Positions 1 through 6,917 of a stretch of DNA of 64,000 bases are shown here, in pieces. The stretch spans positions 124,001 to 188,000 of the forward strand of contig NZ_FMCW01000014.1 in the NCBI RefSeq assembly GCF_900091595.1, read 5' to 3'. Numbering within the stretch: position 1 is the first letter of the stretch; each line of letters opens with the position of its first letter. The DNA comes from Micromonospora haikouensis. Its GTDB lineage: Bacteria; Actinomycetota; Actinomycetes; Mycobacteriales; Micromonosporaceae. A program made the translations under genes and the position numbers. The notes under the pieces are model-generated. The model was not told the DNA's origin, searched no databases, and worked only from the letters and a program-made list of their open reading frames with translations.

Positions 1-269
1 CGGGCGACCACCCGCCGGCCGGCCCAGGCCGGATCGACGCCGGGCCCCACCGCGCTCACCGTGCCGGAAACCCCCGACCCGGGGCGGTACGGGGGCCGGA
101 CCGGGAACCACTGCCCGGCCCGGCCCGCGCGGATCGCCGTGTCGATCCAGAGCACGTTGGCGTACGCCGTATCGACGACCACCTCGCCCGGCCCGGGCGA
201 CGGGTCGGGGTCCTCCGTCAGGGTCAGCACCTCCGGCCCGCCGAACCGGGCCACCTCGACCACTCGCAT
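1..269 (-). CDS. Medium-chain dehydrogenase/quinone oxidoreductase, partial (C-terminus off the left edge)
   Basis: The minus-strand frame opens with ATG at 267-269, with GGAGG about 6 nt upstream, and runs without a stop to the window edge, giving about 89 residues. The N-terminus MRVVEVARFGGPEVL followed by a GEVVVDTAYANV segment is typical of the GroES-like domain of zinc-independent quinone oxidoreductases, which reduce quinones or enones with NADPH in the cytoplasm. The Rossmann domain lies outside the window, so cofactor and substrate cannot be judged. The family is recognised with good confidence; the exact activity is not. Confidence 0.75.
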   Translation of the reverse strand, partial: MRVVEVARFGGPEVLTLTEDPDPSPGPGEVVVDTAYANVLWIDTAIRAGRAGQWFPVRPPYRPGSGVSGTVSAVGPGVDPAWAGRRVVA

Positions 270-356
270 CCCGCACCTCCGTGTCGCTCGACCGTGTGCG
301 CACAGCGTCGGAGGTGAAGCGGGGTTGAGGTCAACCGGCGCGCGGGGTGGGCCGGG

Positions 357-713
357 TCACGGGTTCTCCGGGTCCAGGTTGCGTTCGCGCAGCAGCGCGT
401 CCAGCTTGGCCTCGATCCGGTCGTCGGACTCCCGCGGCTGGGACGAGCCCCAGTAGTAGAAGAGGGCCAGCCCGGCGGCCTGCCAGATCAGCTGGAGGAA
501 CTCGGACCAGGCGAACGCCTGGCCGTGCTGGCTCGCCTCGTTGCGCTGCACGACGAGCCGGAAGAGCGCGCCGGTGACCAGCGCGAAGGCGTACGCCCTG
601 GGCCATCGCGGCTTACGGAACGGTGGGCCGGCCGCCGGTCCGCGACTGCGGCCACCCCCGGTGTCGGCGCTGACGGACGGGCGCGTGCCGGTCGGCGTGC
701 TGGTCTCCGCCAT
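357..713 (-). CDS. Small two-helix membrane protein, unknown function
   Basis: This 118-residue protein starts at ATG 711-713, preceded by a GAGAGGGGG ribosome site. A longer in-frame start at 881 was rejected because it would cross the promoter and start of the divergent methyltransferase. Residues 1-35 are Ser/Pro/Gly rich and polar. Two hydrophobic helices follow (around AYAFALVTGALFRLVV and LQLIWQAAGLALFYYWG), then a charged tail with ESDDRIEAKLDALLRERN. The second helix and tail resemble the end of DUF6766-type actinobacterial membrane proteins; that family link is only a recollection. No function can be given. Confidence 0.7.
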   Translation of the reverse strand: MAETSTPTGTRPSVSADTGGGRSRGPAAGPPFRKPRWPRAYAFALVTGALFRLVVQRNEASQHGQAFAWSEFLQLIWQAAGLALFYYWGSSQPRESDDRIEAKLDALLRERNLDPENP

Positions 714-816
714 CACGATCCCCCTCTCGGTAGTCGATCTCACCCGTGATGCGCCCCGCCCGAACCGATCGAAACCGTGCTGAAAAGGGACGGAGGCCGC
801 GAACAACACTCCCCCC

Positions 817-839
817 TTGTTGCCAATAGTTGGCAACAA
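817..839. promoter_or_regulatory. Perfect 10-bp palindrome upstream of the methyltransferase gene
   Basis: TTGTTGCCAA at 817-826 and TTGGCAACAA at 830-839 are exact inverted copies around the spacer TAG. The site lies just upstream of the predicted -35 region (about 844-849) of the leaderless methyltransferase gene, a position that suits an activator or a DNA-looping repressor. It is also in the divergent space before the small membrane protein gene ending at 713. No regulator gene next to it is an obvious partner. Confidence 0.6.
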
Positions 840-879
840 GGCCTGGACGCCGACCGACGGCGTAACTAGCCTGATGCGC

Positions 880-1767
880 ATGACTCCTTACATCAGCGAG
901 AGTGCGGCCGAGGCGGCCGCCGGGCGCCCCGCGACGATCACCGCGGGTTCCGCCGGCCCCTCCGACCCCGACCCCGCCGATTCCGGGCTCGCCGTTTCCG
1001 ACCCCGCCGTTTCCGGGCTCGCCGCGACGGCGGCGGCCTGGCAGGAGAGCTGGGACCGGCAGCAGGAGGGGTTCATGCCGGACCGGGAGGAACGCCTCGC
1101 CGCCATGCTCGACGCCGTCGAGGCCGTGGTCGACACGGACTCACCCCGTCTGCTCGACCTCGCCGGTGGCACCGGCACGATCACGCTGCGCGCCCTGGCC
1201 CGCTTCCCCCGGGCCCGGGTCACCCTGGTCGACCTCGACCCGGCCCTGCTCGCCCTGGCCCGCGCGTCGCTGGGCGACCGGGCCGTCGTGCTCGCCGCCG
1301 ACCTGGCCCGTCCCGACTGGCCCGGCCGGCTGCCGCACCGCGACTACGACGCCGTGCTCACCGCCACCGCCCTGCACTGGCTGCCCGCCGAGCGCCTCAC
1401 CGAGCTCTACGGCGAGCTGCGCGACCTGCTGCGCCCGGGCGGGCTGTTCGTCAACGCCGACCGGATGCCCGACGACGCGCTGCCGACGCTGACCGACCGG
1501 TTGACGGCCCGGGCCCGGGAGCGACGCGCCGCCCGGTACGCCGCGGGCGCGGCCCTGTCCTGGTCCGACTGGTGGGCACGGGCCGGCGCCGACCCGGTGC
1601 TGGGCCCGCTGGTGCGACGCCGCCACGAGATCTACCCGACCGGGCACAGCCCCGAGTGGAACCCGCCGGTCTCCTGGCACCTCGGCGCGCTGACCGCCGC
1701 CGGCTTCACCGAGGCCGGCACGCTGTGGCGGGGCGGCGCGGACGCCGCGGTGGCCGCCCTGCACTGA
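880..1767 (+). CDS. Class I SAM-dependent methyltransferase
   Basis: The protein has 295 residues. A conserved fold starts near residue 87 with the SAM-binding motif LLDLAGGTGTITL, followed by the acidic loop VTLVDLDPALL, the post-II motif TALHWLPAERL and LLRPGGLFVNADR, the pattern of trans-aconitate/UbiE-type small-molecule methyltransferases. The acceptor cannot be deduced. Residues 15-50 form a low-complexity stretch with imperfect tandem copies of SDPAVSGLA. I chose ATG 880 over ATG 874 because the -10 hexamer TAGCCT (867-872) ends exactly 7 nt before it, the spacing of leaderless actinobacterial genes, and no ribosome site is visible. It stands alone, followed by a repeat element. Confidence 0.85.
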   Translation: MTPYISESAAEAAAGRPATITAGSAGPSDPDPADSGLAVSDPAVSGLAATAAAWQESWDRQQEGFMPDREERLAAMLDAVEAVVDTDSPRLLDLAGGTGTITLRALARFPRARVTLVDLDPALLALARASLGDRAVVLAADLARPDWPGRLPHRDYDAVLTATALHWLPAERLTELYGELRDLLRPGGLFVNADRMPDDALPTLTDRLTARARERRAARYAAGAALSWSDWWARAGADPVLGPLVRRRHEIYPTGHSPEWNPPVSWHLGALTAAGFTEAGTLWRGGADAAVAALH

Positions 1768-1784
1768 CGCGCCACCCCGCGCCG

Positions 1785-1857
1785 CCCCTTGATCGTCTGC
1801 GCGGAAAGGAGACGACACACCGGCCGAACTCTCCGTTTCCCGCAGACGATCAAGGGG
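1785..1857. repeat. Long imperfect hairpin element with GATCAAG ends (REP-like, copy 1)
   Basis: The outer arms CCCCTTGATCGTCTGCG (1785-1801) and CGCAGACGATCAAGGGG (1841-1857) pair perfectly over 17 bp, and pairing continues inward through GGAAA/TTTCC and GGAG/CTCC with single bulges. The element sits between the methyltransferase and crcB and may end transcription. A related structure with the same TTGATC core is at 5505-5566. Membership of a dispersed repeat family is inference. Confidence 0.65.
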
Positions 1858-1923
1858 CCCTCCGGCGGGGCGGCGGGGGTAGGCTCGCGCTCGTACGCCC
1901 AGGCGGCTGGCGGGAGGGCGAGG

Positions 1924-2460
1924 GTGACAGAACCGACCCCGCGCCGGGTCGACCCCGACGTCGACCTGCGGGTGCCGGCCGACCGGGGCGAACTGCGCGC
2001 CCACCCGGCGGTCGTGCTCGGCGTCATCGCGGCCGGGGGCGTGCTCGGCGCGCTCGCCCGGGCGGGTGTCCAGGCGGCGTTCCCACACCCGCCGACCGGG
2101 TTCGGCTGGGCGACGTTCGGCGTCAACGTGTCCGGATGCCTGCTGATCGGCGCCCTGATGGCGGTGGTCACCACCGGCCGCGTCCCGCCGCTCACCCGAC
2201 CGTTCCTGGGCGTGGGCGTGCTCGGCGGCTACACCACCTTCTCCACGTACGTGGTGGACGTGCGGCAGGCTGCGGCCGCCGGTGCGGCGGGCACCGCGCT
2301 GGCGTACCTCGCCGCCACCCTGCTGGGGGCGGTCGCCGCGGTCTGGGTCGGCGACGCCGCCGGCCGGCTGCTCGGCCGCGCGACCGGCGCGCGAGAGGGC
2401 GAGACGGCGACGGGGCGCCCGGGCGCCGACGGGGCACGGGCCGACGGCGGGCCGTCGTGA
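1924..2460 (+). CDS. crcB: Fluoride channel subunit CrcB/Fluc, first copy
   Basis: This 178-residue membrane protein starts at GTG 1924 with a GGGAGGG ribosome site. After a polar N-tail of about 40 residues come four hydrophobic segments. The family signatures are clear: the first helix with GGVLGALARAG, GFGWATFGVNVSGC around the conserved Asn, and the break motif GYTTFSTYVVD. CrcB/Fluc proteins form dual-topology dimers in the membrane and let toxic fluoride out of the cytoplasm. Actinobacteria often encode two adjacent subunits forming a heterodimer, as here. The C-terminal 30 residues are hydrophilic and Gly/Ala/Asp rich. Its last codons overlap the next crcB by 4 nt. I saw no fluoride riboswitch upstream. 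Confidence 0.92.
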   Translation: MTEPTPRRVDPDVDLRVPADRGELRAHPAVVLGVIAAGGVLGALARAGVQAAFPHPPTGFGWATFGVNVSGCLLIGALMAVVTTGRVPPLTRPFLGVGVLGGYTTFSTYVVDVRQAAAAGAAGTALAYLAATLLGAVAAVWVGDAAGRLLGRATGAREGETATGRPGADGARADGGPS

Positions 2461-2819
2461 CGGTCCTGCTGATCGCCCTCGGCGCGGCCGTCGGGGCGCC
2501 GCTGCGTTACCTCACCGACCGGGCCGTGCAGTCCCGGCACGCCTCGCCGTTCCCCTGGGGCACCCTGACCGTGAACGTGGTCGGCTCGCTGGTGCTCGGC
2601 GCCCTGGTCGCCGCGCCGGTGGGTCCGGCGGTGAGCGCGCTGCTCGGCACCGGCTTCTGCGGCGCGCTCACGACCTACTCCACCTTCGGGTACGAGACGC
2701 TGCGCCTGGCCCGCGACGGCTCCCGCCTGCTCGCGCTGGTGAACGCGCTGACCAGCGTCGCCGCCGGGCTGGGCGCGGCGACGCTGGGTTACGCGGCGAC
2801 CCGCGCGCTGGTCGGCTAG
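2457..2819 (+). CDS. crcB: Fluoride channel subunit CrcB/Fluc, second copy
   Basis: The protein has 120 residues, close to the usual Fluc length, with four transmembrane helices and almost no tails. It shows GAAVGAPLRYLTDR, PWGTLTVNVVGSLVLG and GFCGALTTYSTFGYE, the Asn- and Phe-box motifs that line the fluoride pores. The GTG start at 2457 overlaps the TGA of the first copy (GTGA), so the two are translationally coupled and probably made in equal amounts for a heterodimer. Its stop overlaps the stop of the convergent hydrolase gene. Confidence 0.93.
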   Translation: MTVLLIALGAAVGAPLRYLTDRAVQSRHASPFPWGTLTVNVVGSLVLGALVAAPVGPAVSALLGTGFCGALTTYSTFGYETLRLARDGSRLLALVNALTSVAAGLGAATLGYAATRALVG

Positions 2820-3661
2820 CTCCCGGGGGAGGTCGTGTGGTCGAGGATCACCTCGGCCAGCCGGGGCGCGATCGCCTCCGGCAGGGCATGGCCGAGCCCG
2901 GGGACGGTGACGAGCCGGGCGTTGCCCAGCAGCGTCGCGAGGTGCCGCGCGGAGGCGGTGCCGGCGACCGGGTCGGCCGGGGAGTCGACCACGAGGACGG
3001 GGGTGGTGACCGCCGCCATCTCGCCGGCGCGGTCGAGGCCACCCTGGTCCGCGCGGGCGTGCGCGGCCGGGTTCTCGTGCCGCCCCGCGTGCGCCATGAT
3101 GCGCTCCTCCCGACGCCGGAACTCCTCGGCGTCGAAGGGCGACTCGCCGCCGTTGAGGACGCGCCAGTGCCGCACGCGCCAGGCCAGTTCGGCGTCGCGG
3201 TCCCGTGGTTCGAGCATGGTCTCCCACAGCGCCAGCAGCTCGGGGGCGATCCCGGGCCCGTCGGCCGGGCCACCGTCGAGGGGGGTGGTGCCGACGAGGG
3301 TGGCCGTCGCCACGCGTTCCGGGTGGTCGAGCAGCAGCAGTTGCGTCAGCGTGCCGCCCAGCGACATGCCGATCACGTGGGCACGGTCGATCCCCAGGGC
3401 GTCGAGGACCCGTACGGCGTCGGCGGCGAGCGCGGTGAGCGGGTAGGGGTCCTCGTCGAAGGACCACGTCGACCGCCCGGTGTCGCGGTGGTCGTAACGC
3501 ACGACCCGGTGCCGGCGGGCCAGCGCGTCCAGGAGGGCTTCCGGCCAGGTCAGGCCCGAGGCGTTCGCACCCATGACGAGCAGCAGTGCCGGTGCGCGCG
3601 GGTCGCCGCGTTCCTCGGCCCACAGCCGGACGCCGGGCGCGACGGTGATCTGGTGTTCCAC
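2816..3661 (-). CDS. Alpha/beta hydrolase
   Basis: The cytoplasmic protein has 281 residues. The fold is complete: oxyanion segment LLVMGANASG, YDHRDTGRS, nucleophile elbow IGMSLGGT with the catalytic Ser, an acid-bearing strand VLVVDSPADPV, and GLGHALPE with the catalytic His. It resembles the short hydrolases related to AclR/RdmC methylesterases and proline iminopeptidases; the substrate is unknown. I place the start at GTG 3661, about 9 nt after GGGAGGGT, rather than the in-frame 3697. The gene is convergent with crcB and shares 4 nt with it, leaving no room for a terminator. Confidence 0.85.
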   Translation of the reverse strand: MEHQITVAPGVRLWAEERGDPRAPALLLVMGANASGLTWPEALLDALARRHRVVRYDHRDTGRSTWSFDEDPYPLTALAADAVRVLDALGIDRAHVIGMSLGGTLTQLLLLDHPERVATATLVGTTPLDGGPADGPGIAPELLALWETMLEPRDRDAELAWRVRHWRVLNGGESPFDAEEFRRREERIMAHAGRHENPAAHARADQGGLDRAGEMAAVTTPVLVVDSPADPVAGTASARHLATLLGNARLVTVPGLGHALPEAIAPRLAEVILDHTTSPGS

Positions 3662-3762
3662 AACCCCACCCTCCCGGATGGCCGGTTCACCGTCCACGGG
3701 GTTACCGGCCTACGGTTCGGCCGGGGGCGATCATGGCGCGGGAGACCAACTAGGATGAGCAG

Positions 3763-4233
3763 GTGACGAGCACGCCCCGGCAAGCCGAAGCCCGCATCGG
3801 TCCGATCGGCGCGCTGTTGTGCCGGCTGGTGTTCCTCGCCATCTGCCTGCCCGGGCCGGCCCTGCTCGTCGCCGGCCTGACGATGGACCCGCCACCGTCG
3901 CCCAAGGACTTCTGGGGCATGCTCGCCGGTGACGTGTTCATGACGATTGTCTGCGTCGGCTTCGGTGTCTTCGGCTTGCGGGTGGTCGCCCGGTCGCGAC
4001 GCGACGCGCGTCAACTGTCCGCCGCGGGTGTCGCCGCGACGGCGGAGGTTCTCACCGTGGCGGACCGCGTGGACGGAGAAGACCCGGGGCTGACGCTCCG
4101 CCTGCGCATCAGCGGGCCCGGGTTCGCCCCGTTCGAGGCGGACGTGAACCACCCCGTCGACCCAGCCCTCGTGCCTGGCGGGACGCTGCCCGCCACCGTC
4201 GACCCCGCTGACCGTCTCTTCTCGATCCCCTGA
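3763..4233 (+). CDS. Two-helix membrane protein with a soluble DUF3592-like tail
   Basis: The protein has 156 residues with two hydrophobic segments (about residues 13-40 and 50-72) and a soluble C-terminal part of about 80 residues with GVAATAEVLTVADRV and alternating beta-like strands. This layout resembles DUF3592 proteins of unknown role. The GTG start follows the -10 hexamer TAGGAT (3751-3756) by 6 nt, so it is probably translated from a leaderless mRNA. There is no operon partner. The membrane topology is secure; the family link is tentative. Confidence 0.7.
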   Translation: MTSTPRQAEARIGPIGALLCRLVFLAICLPGPALLVAGLTMDPPPSPKDFWGMLAGDVFMTIVCVGFGVFGLRVVARSRRDARQLSAAGVAATAEVLTVADRVDGEDPGLTLRLRISGPGFAPFEADVNHPVDPALVPGGTLPATVDPADRLFSIP

Positions 4234-4340
4234 CGGCCTGGGGCAGCGTCGTCCGGGCTTTTCCCGCCCGATGTCACGGCTCGCCGGAGTGCGGTCGAGT
4301 GGTCGCCCCGCTGCCGGCGCGGATCACGCCGGTCGCCCGG

Positions 4341-4833
4341 TCACGCGGTCACCTTGGCGACGAACGCGGCGAGGTGGGCCACGGTCCGCTGGATCTTCTC
4401 CTCCAAAGTGATCGACTCCTGGAGGCGTGCGCCGGGCCCCGCGTCCTTCCTGCCGCGCACGTACAGGGAACAGGCGAGGTCGCTGCAGATGTACGTGCCC
4501 ACGGTGTTGCCCTGCTGTCCGGGCTTGCCCGCCCGGCGCGCGACCATGAGAGAGACGCCGCCGGCCGGGGTGGTGAGGCAGATCGAGCACATGCCGCGCG
4601 GTCGCTGCGCGGCGGTGGGGCTGGGGCAGGCGCAGTGCGAGGGCCGTCGGGCGGCCGTCGAGGGCGGTGGCGAGGTAGGCGCGGTCCGGGGCCTGCGGGT
4701 CCCGCCAGCCGAGGTAGTCCAGGTCGCTCCAGGGGCGTTCGGCCAGGTCACGCGGCACGGAGAGGCGCTTCGACTCGCCCTTGGTGCAGTTGACGAACGC
4801 GGCGCGGATCTGTTGTTCGGTCAGTGGCTCCAT
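4341..4833 (-). pseudogene. FBP-domain zinc-finger protein, interrupted by a frameshift
   Basis: Two minus-strand frames together spell one FBP (EF-G-binding/fibronectin-binding type) protein. From ATG 4833 the frame gives MEPLTEQQIRAAF, NCTKGESKRLSVPRDL and DYLGWRDPQAPDRAYL, then turns to nonsense near ALRLPQ. The frame one base later resumes with RGMCSICLTTPAGG, SLMVARRAGKPGQQGN and TYICSDLACSLYVRG, containing the four Cys of the treble-clef zinc finger, and ends at 4341. The break lies between about 4600 and 4640, where two GGGG runs occur; one extra base explains it. It may be a true mutation, a sequencing error or programmed. The upstream TAGCGT (4841-4846) fits a leaderless start. Confidence 0.75.
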
Positions 4834-4849
4834 GGCCGGCACGCTAGGC

Positions 4850-4888
4850 TGCCTAAAACCTTTAGGCAAACGCTTAATGAGTTTAAGC
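4850..4888. promoter_or_regulatory. Two palindromic operators between the FBP gene and the TetR gene
   Basis: TGCCTAAA at 4850-4857 and TTTAGGCA at 4861-4868 are perfect inverted copies around ACC. A second palindrome, GCTTAA (4872-4877) and TTAAGC (4883-4888), follows at once. Both lie in the 68-nt divergent gap, next to the FBP -10 hexamer and the TetR ribosome site, so the TetR protein encoded at 4902 is the natural candidate to bind and repress both genes. Confidence 0.65.
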
Positions 4889-4901
4889 AACGAGGAGGAC
4901 C

Positions 4902-5510
4902 ATGGTCCGCGCCGGACTCACCGCAGAACGCCTGGCCCTGGCCGGGGCCGAGCTGGCCGACGAGGTCGGCTTCGAGCAGGTGACCGTCTCGGCGGTCGCC
5001 AGGCGGTTCGGCGTCACGGTCGCCAGCCTCTACTCGCACCTGCGAAACTCCCAGGACCTCCGGACCCGGATCGCCCTGCTCGCCCTCGACGAGCTCGCCA
5101 CCCGCGCCGCCGACGCCCTGGCCGGGCGGTCCGGCAGGGACGCGCTGACCGCCCTGGCGAACGTCTACCGCGACTACGCCCGGGAGCACCCGGGCCGCTA
5201 CGCCGCCGCCCAGCTCCGGCTCGACCCGGCCACGGCCGCCGCCAGCGCCGGCGTCCGGCACGCGCGGATGATCCGGTCGATCCTGCGCGGGTACGACCTG
5301 ACCGAGCCCGACCAGACGCACGCCGTGCGCCTGTTGGGCAGCGTCTTCCACGGCTACGTCAGCCTGGAGCTGGCAGGCGGGTTCGACCACAGCGCCCCCG
5401 ACACGCAGGAGACCTGGACCCGCATCCTGGACGCCCTCGACGCCCTCCTACACACCTGGCCCCCACCCGACCCCCGCCCCGCCCCACCGCCCCCGCCCAC
5501 CCCCCGGTGA
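4902..5510 (+). CDS. TetR/AcrR-family transcriptional regulator
   Basis: The protein has 202 residues. Residues 8-55 form the TetR helix-turn-helix: RLALAGAELADEVGFEQVT, then VSAVARRFGVTVASLYSHLR, the recognition helix region ending in the typical LYSH. The C-terminal ligand and dimer domain is helical and resembles the WHG-type TetR C-domain. The last 20 residues are almost all Pro, an unusual tail. ATG 4902 follows GAGGAGG. It is divergent from the FBP-domain gene across two palindromes and so probably controls itself and that gene; the inducer is unknown. Confidence 0.85.
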   Translation: MVRAGLTAERLALAGAELADEVGFEQVTVSAVARRFGVTVASLYSHLRNSQDLRTRIALLALDELATRAADALAGRSGRDALTALANVYRDYAREHPGRYAAAQLRLDPATAAASAGVRHARMIRSILRGYDLTEPDQTHAVRLLGSVFHGYVSLELAGGFDHSAPDTQETWTRILDALDALLHTWPPPDPRPAPPPPPTPR

Positions 5511-5566
5511 TCAAGAGGTTTGCGTCACCGTCGAGATCACCCTTGACACTTTCCTCTTGATCACCG
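5505..5566. repeat. Inverted repeat element with GATCAAG core (REP-like, copy 2)
   Basis: CGGTGATCAAGAGG (5505-5518) and CCTCTTGATCACCG (5553-5566) are exact 14-bp inverted copies around 34 nt that can pair further (GTCA with TGAC). It lies between the convergent TetR and PucR genes, where it can act as a bidirectional terminator. It shares the TTGATC core with the element at 1785-1857. Confidence 0.65.
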
Positions 5567-5609
5567 ACGCGGGGCGGGGCGACGCGGGTGGGGGGCAGGG
5601 GCTGGTGGA

Positions 5610-6776
5610 TCAGGGTGGGGTGGGGCGGGCGGACAGGACCAGGAGGAGTTCCGTGCGGGCGGTCGGGTCGGTCAGGTCGTCGCCGTACAGCTCGCGCAGG
5701 CGTCGGATGCGGTAGCTGACGGTCTGCGGGTGCACGTACAGCTCCGTGGCCACCTCGGCGCGCGAGCCCCAGTGCCGCAGCCAGCTGTGCAGGGTGGCCA
5801 GCAGGCTCTCCCGCTGCGCCGGGCGCAGGTGCGCCAGGGGCGCCAGCCGGCGGGCGGTGAGCACGGCCAGCGCGCCGGCCTCCCCGCGTAGGGTCAGCGC
5901 GATCAGGTGGTCGTCGACGAAGACCGGCCCCGGGTCGGGCCCGGCCGGTCCGGCGGTCAGCTCGGCGAGCCGGAGGGCCGCCGGCACCTGCGCCCAGCCC
6001 AGGGTCGGCCCCACCACCGCCCCGCGCCCCGCGAGGGCCTCGGCGAGCTGCGGTCGGGCGGAGCGCGGGCCGGCCCGCAGCAGCAGCACGGCGTCGCGTC
6101 CGCGTTCGACCACGAGGCCGTCCGCGCCGTAGCGGAACCGGGCGTCGCGGGCCTGCTCCAGCGGAAGCAGCACCGGCACCACCTCGTCGAGGTGCGGCCA
6201 GCCGATCCGGGCGGCGGCGGCCCCGACGGCGGCGGGCAGGCCGTCGCCGCGCAGCAGCAGCTCGGCGAGCTGCCGACGCCGCCGGTCGCCCTCCCCGGCC
6301 TGCTCGCGCAGTTGCAGGGCGTAGCCGTCGGTGCTCGCGGCGGCCAACTCGTCGACGTACGCGGTGATCGCGTCGGACAGGTCGATCAGCTCCGCGGTGT
6401 CGACGGGGCGCAGCCGGGCCAGCGACTCCGACGCGGTGCGCAGCATCAGCCGCGCCGCCGTCCGTTGCGCCGCCAGCAGCGCCTCCGGCCCGCGGTCCTC
6501 GCGCGCCTCGCCCGCGCCGAGCGCGACGAACACGTCCCGCACGCGCGGCGGCAGGGCGGGCTCGGCGGTGCCGACGAGGTCGACGAAGCGCTCGAAGGCG
6601 ACCTGCACGGCGGTGCGCACGTCCCGGGCGAACTTGGCGTCGGAGATGGCGGCGAAGGCCGGGGTGGCCTCGGTGACCGCCGCGGCGACCGCCCCGACGG
6701 TGGCGGGCAGGTGGGGTCGCATCGCGGCGGACAGGTCGGCGGGGAGCCGCTGCCAGGGCGTGGCGGGGGCGGTCAT
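5610..6776 (-). CDS. PucR/CdaR-family transcriptional regulator
   Basis: The protein has 388 residues. The C-terminal 60 residues carry the PucR-type helix-turn-helix: LLATLHSWLRHWGSRAEVAT, LYVHPQTVSYRIRRLREL and LTDPTARTELLLVL. The N-terminal two thirds are helical, with a central GGDEF-like/CdaR region (LLLRGDGLPAAVGAAAARIG). Family members often activate purine, sugar-acid or polyol catabolic genes next to them. It is transcribed away from the aldolase-aminotransferase gene at 6918 across a 141-nt gap with a palindrome, so regulation of that unit is the simplest reading. There is no clear ribosome site; CAAAAT 6 nt before ATG could be a weak leaderless -10. Confidence 0.85.
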   Translation of the reverse strand: MTAPATPWQRLPADLSAAMRPHLPATVGAVAAAVTEATPAFAAISDAKFARDVRTAVQVAFERFVDLVGTAEPALPPRVRDVFVALGAGEAREDRGPEALLAAQRTAARLMLRTASESLARLRPVDTAELIDLSDAITAYVDELAAASTDGYALQLREQAGEGDRRRRQLAELLLRGDGLPAAVGAAAARIGWPHLDEVVPVLLPLEQARDARFRYGADGLVVERGRDAVLLLRAGPRSARPQLAEALAGRGAVVGPTLGWAQVPAALRLAELTAGPAGPDPGPVFVDDHLIALTLRGEAGALAVLTARRLAPLAHLRPAQRESLLATLHSWLRHWGSRAEVATELYVHPQTVSYRIRRLRELYGDDLTDPTARTELLLVLSARPTPP

Positions 6777-6785
6777 CCCGCGATT

Positions 6786-6802
6786 TTGTCACGCGGTGAC
6801 AA
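6786..6802. promoter_or_regulatory. Palindrome in the divergent PucR/aldolase-aminotransferase gap
   Basis: TTGTCAC (6786-6792) and GTGACAA (6796-6802) are perfect inverted copies around GCG, within a longer imperfect symmetry. The site is 10 bp from the regulator start and about 115 bp from the fusion gene, placed for autoregulation by the PucR protein. Which protein binds is inference. Confidence 0.55.
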
Positions 6803-6917
6803 TCGAGGGCCCGATTCTCGCGTCCGGCGGGACGGTGCTCCGCGTCGGCCGCCCAGCGACGATGGACCGCGACGGGCACCCCCGCCGATCCGCCGTGGCC
6901 CGACCGAGGAGAGCGCC

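Noticed and set aside
1857-1924. Fluoride riboswitch before crcB
   Set aside because: The conserved fluoride-riboswitch core could not be found between the hairpin element and the start codon.
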